NCBI RefSeq assembly: GCF_003284585.1
Contig: NZ_QKRX01000001.1
Coordinates: 372,001 to 436,000 of the forward strand
Reading direction: 5' to 3'
Origin: Nitrincola tibetensis
GTDB taxonomy: Bacteria > Pseudomonadota > Gammaproteobacteria > Pseudomonadales > Balneatricaceae
DNA length: 64,000 nucleotides
The notes beneath the pieces are model-generated. The model made no database searches. It saw only the letters and a list, made by a program, of their open reading frames with translations, and had not been told where the DNA came from. Within the stretch, counting starts at the first letter, position 1, and the number at the start of each line of letters is the position of its first letter. The translations under genes and the position numbers were made by a program. Below are positions 1-7,155 of this stretch, piece after piece.

Positions 1-51
1 TATATTGGTAAAGTTATCGCTTAAATTGGGTTTCGTCAATAGGTTTTCTAT

Positions 52-75
52 AAAAATGTTAGCGCTAACATTTTT
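52..75. promoter_or_regulatory. Perfect 24-bp palindrome, LacI-family-type operator
   Basis: The two 12-base halves (AAAAATGTTAGC and its exact complement) form a perfect palindrome centred on CG, which is the hallmark of LacI-family operators. It lies about 80 bases upstream of the first gene. It could control that gene or a divergent gene to the left, outside the window. The palindrome is read directly; the regulator is unknown. Confidence 0.6.
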
Positions 76-156
76 CGAGTCGCTGTCGTTTACTGCCATC
101 TTGGAGGCGATATCCCTTATACTGCATCTCTATAAAATACGTTAAGGAAAGTGTCT

Positions 157-573
157 ATGTTCAAGCCCGTGGTACAGGAAGAAGTCTCAGGATGTGGAAT
201 TGCATCGGCTGCCAACATTTTAGGAAAGACGTATCAAGAGATGAAAGCCATAGCAAACGCAATGGATATTTATGCTGAGGATGAGTTGCTCTGGTCTGAT
301 ACTCGGTATGTGAGACGGCTGCTCGGCCATGCAGGCGTTGAGACTTCCGTAGATGAAACACCCTTTGAGTCTTGGAGCGCTCTACCTGATTTAGCGTTGT
401 TAGCCATCAAACACCATCAAGAAAACGGCAAAGACTTTTGGCACTGGGTTGTATTTAAGCGCTTAGAAGGGAAGGCGTTTGTTTTAGACTCAGCCAGTTA
501 CCTGCCTTCTAATATTCGAACAGACTTTGATGAAATGCAGCCTAGATGGTTTATTGAGATCAAGGGTGTTTGA
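157..573 (+). CDS. Small C39-like papain-fold protein
   Basis: The 138-residue product has a Cys13 in SGCGIASAANILG, a His96 in WHWVVF and an Asp111 in VLDSA. This order and spacing match the Cys-His-Asp triad of C39-type (bacteriocin-processing, papain-fold) peptidase domains. There is no transporter domain, signal peptide or membrane segment, so it is a stand-alone cytosolic domain. ATG at 157 is chosen because AAGGA at 144-148 is 8 bases upstream; the in-frame GTG at 151 would be too close. Substrate unknown. Assignment rests on motif spacing only, so a non-proteolytic C39-like protein is possible. Confidence 0.55.
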   Translation: MFKPVVQEEVSGCGIASAANILGKTYQEMKAIANAMDIYAEDELLWSDTRYVRRLLGHAGVETSVDETPFESWSALPDLALLAIKHHQENGKDFWHWVVFKRLEGKAFVLDSASYLPSNIRTDFDEMQPRWFIEIKGV

Positions 574-654
574 TTTAGTGGGTAAATTTGAAGCTCGACT
601 GCATCCTTAAATTCTATTTTGCCTAACGTTGACCATGACTGAGGTATTCCATCG

Positions 655-1635
655 TTGAAGCGTGAGCTATTGGAAAAGTATCAAGTGATTGTCTACTTGA
701 TAGCCATTGTGTGTGGTCTAGCACTTGGCGCTTTTTTGCCAACCCAAGTGAGTGTTTTGGAGCTGTTGCTTTGGCCTGTTCTAGTGGTATTGCTGTACAC
801 AACCTTTACTCAAGTTCCACTGGCTCATATTCGCCAGGCATTTGCTGATCCTCGATTTATTGTTGCCGCTGTGATGGGTAACTTCATTCTATTGCCTGTT
901 GTTGTATGGGGTTTGATGGCGTTGGCACCTAATGAGCCCGCAGTTCGTCTTGGTATATTGCTGGTTCTGTTGGTTCCGTGCACTGACTGGTTTATCACCT
1001 TCACTCACTTGGGTGGCGGTGACACAAAGCACGCCATTGCTTTTTCCCCTGTCAGCTTGATACTTCAGGTTCTTTTGCTGCCTTTTTATTTGTGGCTGTT
1101 TCTTGGTTTTGATGTTGCATTAGAGATAGCGCAGCAAGAAATGCTACTGGCTTTTTTTGGATTGATTTTACTGCCATTGTTAGCGGCATTCTTGACAGAG
1201 AAATGGGCAGATAAAAATGCCCGTAGAGGGGCGATCATTCAGAAACTGGGTTGGTGCCCTGTACTCTTGCTTGCGCTTGTCGTCTTTTCGATTGCAGCGA
1301 CCCAAGTTGGTCTCGTTATGGACTCAGTCGGTTTGCTTGGACATCTGCTTTTTATCTTTATTGCCTTTCTTGTGATAGCCGCTCTAATGTCCCGTGCTCT
1401 TGCACAGATATTCAGATTGCCGACAGGGCAGGGGCGGGTATTGGCATTCAGTTTAGGAAGCCGGAACTCATTTGTCGTACTACCGCTGGCGTTGGCATTG
1501 CCATCATCATTTGAGGTGGCCGTTGTTGTTATTGTTTTTCAATCCTTGGTCGAACTCTTTGGGATGGCGGCGTACTTGTGGTGGGTTCCGAAGGTGTTAT
1601 TTCGTCCTGAAGAGACCATACGATGGTCGCCTTAA
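655..1635 (+). CDS. ACR3/BASS-type permease, arsenite-efflux family
   Basis: A 326-residue integral membrane protein with about ten hydrophobic segments. The fourth-helix region carries VPCTDW followed by a glycine-rich GGGD stretch, resembling the Cys-containing PCT motif of ACR3 arsenite permeases within the bile acid/arsenite transporter superfamily. TTG at 655 is the start, with GAGG at 641-644 ten bases upstream. The stop overlaps the next gene by 13 bases, suggesting coupled translation. No arsR, arsC or other ars gene is adjacent, so arsenite as substrate is inferred from family only. Confidence 0.65.
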   Translation: MKRELLEKYQVIVYLIAIVCGLALGAFLPTQVSVLELLLWPVLVVLLYTTFTQVPLAHIRQAFADPRFIVAAVMGNFILLPVVVWGLMALAPNEPAVRLGILLVLLVPCTDWFITFTHLGGGDTKHAIAFSPVSLILQVLLLPFYLWLFLGFDVALEIAQQEMLLAFFGLILLPLLAAFLTEKWADKNARRGAIIQKLGWCPVLLLALVVFSIAATQVGLVMDSVGLLGHLLFIFIAFLVIAALMSRALAQIFRLPTGQGRVLAFSLGSRNSFVVLPLALALPSSFEVAVVVIVFQSLVELFGMAAYLWWVPKVLFRPEETIRWSP

Positions 1636-2006
1636 AAGCATTCATAATTTGGGCTGGTATCCTCGTGCTAGCTGTTGGCAATGGTGTGCTGCGCGAGTCT
1701 GTCCTCATATCTAGTCTTGGAAGTGCGGCTGCGTTCGTGTTGAGCGGCATTCTGCTTTCCGTTTTGATCATTGTTGTGGCGTACTTTTCGCTTCCGTGGC
1801 TGCAAATCCAGAGCTCTATGCAGTTTTGGTTAATTGGGTTTTTCTGGCTGGCGCTTACGCTCGCCTTTGAGCTTTCTTTCGGCCTCTGGCAAGGCAAATC
1901 ATGGTCCATGTTACTTGAAGCTTACACATTTAAGGGCGGGAATATTTGGCCTATCGTTCTCGCAGCAACGCTCTTTGCACCTTACATTGGGGCCAAGCTA
2001 AGGTGA
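1623..2006 (+). CDS. Small four-helix membrane protein
   Basis: A 127-residue protein with about four predicted membrane segments (near residues 5-20, 32-53, 63-85 and 105-122). It has a short conserved-looking GNGVLRE motif after the first helix and an FELSFGLW motif after the third. I do not recognise a characterised family. Its ATG lies inside the 3' end of the ACR3-type gene, so it is translationally coupled to the permease and may be an accessory subunit. A terminator follows immediately. Confidence 0.6.
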   Translation: MVALKAFIIWAGILVLAVGNGVLRESVLISSLGSAAAFVLSGILLSVLIIVVAYFSLPWLQIQSSMQFWLIGFFWLALTLAFELSFGLWQGKSWSMLLEAYTFKGGNIWPIVLAATLFAPYIGAKLR

Positions 2007-2032
2007 AAAGCGGCTCAATAATGAGTCGTTTT
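2006..2032 (+). terminator. Rho-independent terminator
   Basis: CGGCTCA at 2011-2017 pairs with TGAGTCG at 2022-2028 (one G-T wobble), preceded by AAAA and followed by TTTT. It lies directly behind the stop codon at 2004-2006 and ends the two-gene permease unit. Confidence 0.65.
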
Positions 2033-2061
2033 ACTACGATTGGCCATACACTGGAGATGAT

Positions 2062-2439
2062 ATGACATTCGAAGATTTGCGATCTGAAGTCCATGAAACA
2101 TACATGAAATACTACGTTGCAGGATTTAAAGAAAACGACGTTTCTCTGATCGATAAAATGGTCCAGTATCCTATCGCATACATTAAAAATGGTTCAGTTA
2201 CCCTGTGTGATTCGTACCCCATAGATCCGAAAAGTCTCAAGGAAGAAAAAGGATGGGATCACTCTATTGATTGGAGATTTGAGGTAACTGCTGTCAATAG
2301 TCTTGAAGCACATGCAGTAGCTTCGGCTGTCAGATGCAGAGCAGATGGCTCAAAAATTGAGAGAGTGCATGGGTTCTATGCTTTTACAAAGACAGACGAT
2401 GGCCGGAAAATGTATGCTGTTGCAGATGCAACCTTTTAA
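2062..2439 (+). CDS. NTF2/SnoaL-like small protein
   Basis: A 125-residue soluble protein with a helix-rich N-terminus (FEDLRSEVHETYMKYY), a middle MVQYPIAYI segment and a C-terminal beta-rich half ending in FYAFTKTDDGRKMYAVADATF. The pattern fits the cone-shaped NTF2/SnoaL fold. GGAG at 2053-2056 precedes the ATG by 5 bases. It is followed at once by an attC-like structure, so it may be the body of a gene cassette. Such proteins may be enzymes or mere binding scaffolds; no catalytic residues can be named. Confidence 0.5.
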   Translation: MTFEDLRSEVHETYMKYYVAGFKENDVSLIDKMVQYPIAYIKNGSVTLCDSYPIDPKSLKEEKGWDHSIDWRFEVTAVNSLEAHAVASAVRCRADGSKIERVHGFYAFTKTDDGRKMYAVADATF

Positions 2440-2440
2440 C

Positions 2441-2519
2441 TATAACCCGTCGAAGCACTTCGTCGCCATTAGCGGCTGGGGACGTCCAGTAGTGGCCGCT
2501 TATGTGCTTAGGCGTTAGC
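2441..2519 (+). other. attC-like integron recombination site (candidate)
   Basis: About 79 bases fold into one imperfect hairpin. The outer arms are TAACC near 2443 and GCGTTA at 2512-2517. Inner arms GAAGCAC (near 2453) and GTGCTTA (near 2504) match, and the centre holds AGCGGC/GCCGCT and CTGG/CCAG pairs. The right end, GCTTAGGCGTTAGC, looks like an L'-R' end with the G^TTA crossover point. The left R'' box is not canonical, and the arms differ by two bases in spacing. No integrase is in the window. Confidence 0.42.
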
Positions 2520-2532
2520 GAGGAAATTGAAT

Positions 2533-3018
2533 TTGAGCAATGTGATTACCACGTATCTAGAAATGAATTCACCAAGCGAGTTCATTGAAAAACCTGACTC
2601 AAAGGAATTGACGATAGTGGAGGTTGAGATTAAAGATTTTAGATTTAATCGCTACCTCTATGGTCTGGTCGGTGAGCTATGGTATTGGACCGACAAACTC
2701 GCTTTAAGTGATGCTGAGTGGGAAGAGTACGCAGAGTCAGACAATCTACGTACTTGGGTTGCCTATTACAGAGGCTCCATAGTAGGGTATTTTGAACTAA
2801 ATTCCGATTCAGAATTTAATGTTGAAATTGCCTATTTTGGTTTGGCACCCAAGTTTATCGGAAAAGGTTACGGTGGCTATCTACTTTCAAGGGCAATTAA
2901 GTCTGCATGGCAAGATTGTGGTGCAAAAAGAGTGTGGGTTCATACATGTACCCTAGATCATCCCAATGCGTTAAGGAATTATCAGGCTTGCGGTTTAAAG
3001 GTTTATCTTGTTGAATAA
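2533..3018 (+). CDS. GNAT-family N-acetyltransferase
   Basis: A 161-residue protein with the GNAT core. After a helical N-terminus (TTYLEM) comes TWVAYYRGSIVGYFEL for strands 2-3. Motif A follows as IAYFGLAPKFIGKGYGGYLL, with the acetyl-CoA pyrophosphate-binding (Q/R)xxGxG/A signature as IGKGYGG. The end is HTCTLDHPNALRNYQACG. TTG at 2533 has AGGA at 2521-2524 eight bases upstream; the in-frame TTG at 2527 is the alternative. The start lies about 15 bases after the attC-like site, the close packing typical of cassette genes. Substrate unknown. Confidence 0.75.
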   Translation: MSNVITTYLEMNSPSEFIEKPDSKELTIVEVEIKDFRFNRYLYGLVGELWYWTDKLALSDAEWEEYAESDNLRTWVAYYRGSIVGYFELNSDSEFNVEIAYFGLAPKFIGKGYGGYLLSRAIKSAWQDCGAKRVWVHTCTLDHPNALRNYQACGLKVYLVE

Positions 3019-3079
3019 TGTAGCAAATAGAATGAAGGCTATAAGTTTGGGATAGTCCTCAACCTTGCAGAGGTGGTAA

Positions 3080-3181
3080 GTGAAAGTAGTGAGAAGCAAA
3101 GAGTTTAAAGCTGATCATACTTGGTGTGCACCTAGAGGTGCTGTAAGAGTGCTAGCTGTTGAAACTGATGGTAGTGTCTGA
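3080..3181 (+). CDS. Possible 33-residue peptide or N-terminal gene fragment
   Basis: A GTG at 3080, with GAGG at 3070-3073 six bases upstream, opens a 33-codon frame starting VKVVRSKEF and ending at TGA 3179-3181. The N-terminus resembles small cupin proteins, but the rest does not, so it may be a truncated remnant. The 3' end coincides with the left boundary of the duplicated block (3169), consistent with truncation by the rearrangement. Confidence 0.25.
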   Translation: MKVVRSKEFKADHTWCAPRGAVRVLAVETDGSV

Positions 3182-3540
3182 ATATGGCAAGGAATCACAG
3201 CCAATGTGGGCCAATGGAATCAAGATTGATCAGCCTTTTTGCATCTTTATTTTTCTCTGTCCCCACAGCTGCTTTCATCTGGCTTGGTGTCAACAAAGGG
3301 TTGGCATATTGGGGCGGGTTTCTCAGCAGTACTTACTTGTTCGCCTGTATTATCGTCTTTGCCATAATGGCATTACTGTTTCCGCAACTATTTCCATCTA
3401 TTCTTGGAGGGCTTTGGCGCGGTATTCTTAAGGTTGGACATTGGTGGGGCGGGTAGACTTGTTAACTAAGTTTGTTATTAAAGAGTACGAAGAAAACGGG
3501 TATCTCGTTCTTAGAGGTTTTTTTAGCGAGAGCGAGCTTC
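3169..3540. repeat. Duplicated block A, copy 1
   Basis: This segment is nearly identical to 6866-7236 (constant offset 3697 until a one-base T-run difference near 3520). It covers the small membrane protein and the first codons of the PhyH dioxygenase. Similarity stops after GAGCTTC at 3540. Confidence 0.95.
3184..3456 (+). CDS. Small membrane protein, copy 1
   Basis: A 90-residue protein (80 if the second ATG at 3214 is used) with two strongly hydrophobic segments, about residues 14-38 and 43-72, and a short Trp/Gly-rich tail (GHWWGG). I recognise no family. The second start, MESRLISLF, gives a cleaner membrane-protein N-terminus. Its 3' end precedes the dioxygenase start by 2 bases. It is duplicated at 6881-7153 with only a few substitutions (for example C8 to G and G39 to E), so it may be under some constraint. 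Confidence 0.5.
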   Translation: MARNHSQCGPMESRLISLFASLFFSVPTAAFIWLGVNKGLAYWGGFLSSTYLFACIIVFAIMALLFPQLFPSILGGLWRGILKVGHWWGG

Positions 3541-4235
3541 ATAAGCTCCGGGAAGTGATCGCCCAATTTCATCAGTCGTGGATGTTAGAAAATGCGCAGT
3601 TCTACGCTGATAAAGCGATAAACTCAGCATATTTGACAGCTAAAAAACATCTGAAAAATACTGAAAGGGAATCGTTATTTGCGTTTATCGGATCTGCTAA
3701 GCTCAAGGAGGTTGTGACTTCTGTTATTGGTGCTCGTCCGGCATTTATGAATACCCAGTCGTTCTTCGATCCCGTGAATGAAGGACAGAAAAACTACTGG
3801 CACAGAGATCCACAGTACCATATGACCATAGATGAGCAGAAACAGGCGCTGTTGGGTCCAAATGTTGTTCACTTTCGCATTCCTTTGGTTGATGAGCCTG
3901 GTATGGAATTAATACTAGGGAGCCATCGGCGCTGGGATAGTGACGATGAACTGGATGTGCGTTTGGAGAGAAATGGACGTAAGAGTTATGAAGATCTGGC
4001 GACAGGTGCACGCGTTACGCTAAATGCTGGTGACCTGCTGGTGTTTAGTGCGAACATGATTCATCGAGGAGTGTATGGTATGAATCGTCAGTCTCTCGAC
4101 ATACTGTTTTGCGATCCAGCTCCAGAGATAATGCGCTTTGTCGATGAAAGTTGTTTACCAGATTCAGACATGCTGGAGAGGCTCGAAAATGCTGATGCTT
4201 TTAAAAACTCGATTGAGATGAAAGCAATAAGGTAG
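3459..4235 (+). CDS. PhyH-family Fe(II)/2-oxoglutarate dioxygenase
   Basis: A 258-residue protein of the phytanoyl-CoA dioxygenase family. The N-terminus (YEENGYLVLRGFFSESEL) is the typical PhyH opening. The facial triad is visible as His115 and Asp117 in WHRDPQYH and His202 in MIHRGVYG. Arg210 is placed to bind 2-oxoglutarate. The TTG at 3459 is preferred because a G-rich GGGGCGGG lies just upstream; the in-frame TTG at 3441 and GTG at 3444 would overlap the preceding gene. Substrate unknown. A remnant of this gene's 5' end lies at 7156-7236. Confidence 0.75.
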   Translation: MLTKFVIKEYEENGYLVLRGFFSESELHKLREVIAQFHQSWMLENAQFYADKAINSAYLTAKKHLKNTERESLFAFIGSAKLKEVVTSVIGARPAFMNTQSFFDPVNEGQKNYWHRDPQYHMTIDEQKQALLGPNVVHFRIPLVDEPGMELILGSHRRWDSDDELDVRLERNGRKSYEDLATGARVTLNAGDLLVFSANMIHRGVYGMNRQSLDILFCDPAPEIMRFVDESCLPDSDMLERLENADAFKNSIEMKAIR

Positions 4236-4325
4236 TGCTGCAACGACTTCGATTAGAATAATGCTGTATGAAGCGGACAGTCGTCCATTCAGGATTGATG
4301 TCCCTGCATATCTAGGTGATTACAG

Positions 4326-4524
4326 CTCCCCACGGGATAAAGCCTAAATAGGAGAGAGGCTGGCATGGCCACGACTGGAGTCAAAGGTTCACAAGAATTG
4401 GCGCGTTTACGTTGTTTGGCTTTGGCTGCTCAAGGGTTGCTGCACGCTCAGCCCTTTGGACGTGGGTTGTCGGGAGCACGGAAAGCGATTAACCATCTCG
4501 GTTATGTGCAAGTCGATACTATTT
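4326..4524. repeat. Duplicated block B, copy 1
   Basis: This matches 7236-7434 at a constant offset of 2910 with few substitutions. It covers the leader and first 53 codons of the YcaQ-like gene. In copy 1, blocks A and B are separated by 785 bases of dioxygenase sequence; in copy 2 they are fused. Confidence 0.95.
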
Positions 4525-5122
4525 AGATCAGCAATTGCGCTGTCATGGCGTTTTTTCGCTCAAGGGCGTGACCTATCAACGCCGCAATGCTGAGCTACGA
4601 AGAGCCGTCAAAACCTTGGTGAACGATAAACTGGCACAGGGTAGTTTAGAGCAGATCAAACTGACCAGAGGCGAAGTTTTTATCGTGAAAGCGGGGGCGC
4701 TTGAACACCCGCTGCCTCGGCTGAATAATCGTATGGTTATCTTGTCTCCATTTGACAACAGTGTTATTCAACGAGAAAGACTCAAAGCTCTTTTTGATTA
4801 TGATTATAAAATAGAGTGTTATGTGCCTGCTGCCAAACGTCAATACGGCTATTTTTGCTTACCACTGCTTTACATAGATGCATTTGTTGGGCGCATGGAT
4901 TGCAAGGCGCATAGGAAGGACAGGAGGCTCGAAATTAAGTCACTGTATTTTAAGCAACAGAGCTTTGATGGGGATCAGATAGTGAAAGCATTTATCGATG
5001 CTATCAAAGGGTTTTGTCAGTTTCAGGGGTGTGATTCGGCCTTTTTGCAAGCGGCGTATCCAATACATTTGGGCCAAGGTTTATGCAGTGCGTTAACACT
5101 TTCAATTGGTGACACGCCATAA
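4365..5122 (+). pseudogene. ycaQ: YcaQ/AlkX-like DNA glycosylase, internally deleted
   Basis: The first 53 codons (4365-4526) match the N-terminus of YcaQ, the winged-helix DNA glycosylase that unhooks interstrand crosslinks, including the QVD form of its QxD catalytic motif in YVQVDTI. They run into a TAG. A different frame then resumes at about 4526 and encodes the C-terminal third, with LSPFD, APKRQYGYF-like AAKRQYGYFCLPLL and VGRMDCKAHR. About 190 middle residues are missing and the two parts are out of frame. This is a deletion plus frameshift, so the gene is broken. Copy 2 at 7275 keeps part of the missing middle. Confidence 0.85.
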
Positions 5123-5234
5123 AAAATAGTATATATACACCCCTCAATTAATAACTGCAGTAGTAGGCCAAGCATTTTAGATTGTTGACAATTTAAGGTT
5201 TAAAGCAGGTAAGCTTATTTATAAGGATGTATAA

Positions 5235-6221
5235 ATGACCAATATTATTTTATGTAATCAATCTTTACGTGGTGATATTTTAAGCAACACTTGTGGGATT
5301 GAAAGTAACCTCCTCTACGCTAGACAGGGCACTCAGCCTGAAACTCTTGCACGTTTTACTCCCTATGCGGCTTGTGAAGATTTTACCCCACAAGATCAGC
5401 ATATCCTCTCATGTCTGTCCGCGCCGAATGTATCAAGAGAGTTAACAAACCTTAGTTTGTCCTATGGTGAAAAGAACATACTGGCGATTGCCGATGTTTC
5501 GAATAGGCTAAATGAATACAATATTGGTTTGATTGGTGCTTCAACAAATGTTTACGTGAGTCGAATGGGTGAGTTTGGTCAAGCCGTCAAAGAGTATCAG
5601 GACGCCCTGTTAACGTATCGAGATACTATGCGCTCAGGTGCAACCCCTCTGTCCAAAATGGCTGCAAAACATCGTGCCGAACGTAGCTTTGCTCGGATGC
5701 AGGTTAGCTACCGCCATGAGATCAGTAAAGTCAATTCACGCTCCCGAGCAGGTCGGCGAGGTACGCCTTTAACGAGTTCAACACGCGGAACGAATATTGC
5801 GCGAAGCAGCCGCAATGTCGCAAGTCTTAATTTGAACTCACGAATTGAGGCGGATAACTTAGTTCGATTTACTCAGTATGCCAAGTTTCTTGGAAATGGA
5901 CTGACTGTCATCGACTTTACCAGCAGGGTTGGCCATATACACAACAGTTACGAAGCGGGCGGTGAGTGGGAGCGTGATCTATTTATTGAGTCGAGTAGTT
6001 TTGCTGCAAGTGCAGTCGTTGGCTCTGGCGTCGCAAAAGCTGGTGTATTAGGTATCGGATTTCTGATGGTTGCGACTCCCGTTGGCTGGGTTGGGCTGGT
6101 TGTTGGCGGTGCAGCTGTGGCAAGTACCGCTGCCGCAGCTTCCTTGGGTACGAACTACTGGGTTAAAAATAATGCTGGTCATTGGTATGACTCACTATTA
6201 AGAACCTTGAGAATAAAATGA
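5235..6221 (+). CDS. Candidate pore-forming toxin or effector
   Basis: A 328-residue protein without signal peptide. Residues 1-165 are soluble and partly helical, residues about 165-195 form an Arg/Ser-rich linker, and residues 256-306 form a long Gly/Ala/Val-rich double hydrophobic segment broken by TPVGW. A short amphipathic tail follows. A C-terminal hydrophobic hairpin preceded by a soluble domain is how colicin-type pore formers and several type VI membrane effectors are built. The next gene overlaps it (ATGA) and encodes a small membrane protein, the usual immunity arrangement. AAGGA at 5223-5227 supports the start. I recognise no named family; function is inferred. Confidence 0.45.
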   Translation: MTNIILCNQSLRGDILSNTCGIESNLLYARQGTQPETLARFTPYAACEDFTPQDQHILSCLSAPNVSRELTNLSLSYGEKNILAIADVSNRLNEYNIGLIGASTNVYVSRMGEFGQAVKEYQDALLTYRDTMRSGATPLSKMAAKHRAERSFARMQVSYRHEISKVNSRSRAGRRGTPLTSSTRGTNIARSSRNVASLNLNSRIEADNLVRFTQYAKFLGNGLTVIDFTSRVGHIHNSYEAGGEWERDLFIESSSFAASAVVGSGVAKAGVLGIGFLMVATPVGWVGLVVGGAAVASTAAAASLGTNYWVKNNAGHWYDSLLRTLRIK

Positions 6222-6592
6222 CAACTAGTTCAATGATAGGTGCATTTTCTTTTTCGATTATGTTTGTCGGATTGATTCTATTTGTAATCTTCGGTCAAGT
6301 TACAGTACGTAAGCTCAGAAAAAACCCTGATACAAAGCGTGCACTTGGAATGGAGTTATATAGCGGCTATGACATTTTTAATGTGGCGGGTGTGTTTTCA
6401 ACTCCAAAATGGATAAGAACTCGCTTAGAGGCCTCACCTCTGAGCAGTTTATATGCAAACCATGACTTACTGTTTAAACACACAACCCGCTTTGATCGTG
6501 TGTTTGCTCGTATGGTATGGATTTGTACCATGGGTCCCGCGTTTATATTATTGATTTTAGTCGTACTGAGCGCTCTCGGTATTACCGAATAA
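6218..6592 (+). CDS. Small membrane protein, candidate immunity partner
   Basis: A 124-residue protein with a hydrophobic segment near residues 7-28, a polar loop rich in basic residues (VRKLRKNPDTKRALG, about 30-45) and a second hydrophobic segment near 98-121. The loop of about 70 residues would lie on one face of the inner membrane. Its ATG overlaps the toxin-like gene's stop by four bases, so the two are translated together. Immunity proteins to pore formers are typically small inner-membrane proteins. No sequence family is recognised, so the role is inferred from context. Confidence 0.45.
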   Translation: MTTSSMIGAFSFSIMFVGLILFVIFGQVTVRKLRKNPDTKRALGMELYSGYDIFNVAGVFSTPKWIRTRLEASPLSSLYANHDLLFKHTTRFDRVFARMVWICTMGPAFILLILVVLSALGITE

Positions 6593-6620
6593 CCTCTGCT
6601 TGGGTGTTCTGTAATAGGCT

Positions 6621-6714
6621 AGGCTAGCAGCCATGTTCTGTATAGCTTGCATAAATGCTTGAACAGATGCAGTCGGTAGAGTTATCACTGGAGCCATACG
6701 ATGGCTCCTCAATT
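6621..6714. repeat. 94-bp hairpin-ended repeat, copy E1
   Basis: It aligns without gaps to 8181-8274 (offset 1560) with 9 mismatches, 5 of them clustered at 6641-6650. Its right end is a perfect stem GGAGCCAT/ATGGCTCC with a 3-base loop (6690-6708), followed by a short AT-rich run. It lies between the immunity-like gene and the Txe remnant, and unique sequence starts right after AATT. Confidence 0.85.
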
Positions 6715-6715
6715 T

Positions 6716-6832
6716 GGTGATCTTGCAGGTGCTTATTCACGCGGCATCAACATTCAACATCGTTTGGTCTACCAAGTGCTTGAGGACGAACGAGTGGTGA
6801 AAGTTTTAAGTCTCTGGAGTCACTACGAATAA
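6716..6832 (+). pseudogene. Txe/YoeB-family toxin, C-terminal remnant
   Basis: A frame from 6716 to the TAA at 6830-6832 encodes GDLAGAYSRGINIQHRLVYQ and then a tail ending in LWSHYE. This is the C-terminal end of Txe/YoeB ribosome-dependent mRNA interferases, including the RINxxHRLVY motif and the terminal HYE. The N-terminal part and the antitoxin gene are absent; sequence upstream of 6715 is the E1 repeat. SRR is changed to SRG here. It is therefore a decayed toxin-antitoxin module, its left part apparently removed at the edge of the repeat. Confidence 0.8.
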
Positions 6833-6880
6833 TGCATAACTCCTATGAACTTAAACCTTGTTAATTGGTAGTGTCTGAAT

Positions 6881-7153
6881 ATGGCAAGGAATCACAGCCA
6901 AGGTGGGCCAATGGAATCAAGATTGATCAGCCTTTTTGCATCTTTATTTTTCTCTGTCCCCACAGCGGCTTTCATTTGGCTTGGTGTCAACAAAGAGTTG
7001 GCATATTGGGGCGGGTTTGTCAGCAGTACTTACTTGTTCGCCTGTATTATCGTCTTTGCCATAATGGCATTACTGTTTCCGCAACTATTTCCATCTATTC
7101 TTGGAGGGCTTTGGCGCGGTATTCTTAAGGTTGGACATTGGTGGGGCGGGTAG
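6881..7153 (+). CDS. Small membrane protein, copy 2
   Basis: The second copy of the 90-residue two-segment membrane protein at 3184-3456, with the same reading frame and stop but a handful of changes (G8, E39, V46 in place of C, G, L). The frame is intact although the two genes that follow it in copy 1 are broken here. The alternative start at 6911 (MESRLISLF) applies as in copy 1. Function unknown. Confidence 0.45.
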   Translation: MARNHSQGGPMESRLISLFASLFFSVPTAAFIWLGVNKELAYWGGFVSSTYLFACIIVFAIMALLFPQLFPSILGGLWRGILKVGHWWGG

Positions 7154-7155
7154 AC

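Noticed and set aside
574-654. GCCTAAC next to GTTGACC near 624 as a second attC site
   Set aside because: The two boxes are adjacent with no arms between them, and the second does not fit GTTRRRY.
3159-3431. 90-codon frame overlapping the small membrane protein (also at 6865-7128)
   Set aside because: It is a shadow of the membrane-protein frame, with no ribosome-binding site or family features.
5185-5213. TTGACA at 5185-5190 as the promoter of the toxin-like gene
   Set aside because: No acceptable -10 box lies 16-18 bases downstream.
6621-6714. E1 repeat as an attC site
   Set aside because: It has a single short perfect stem and no paired R and L boxes or GTTRRRY end.
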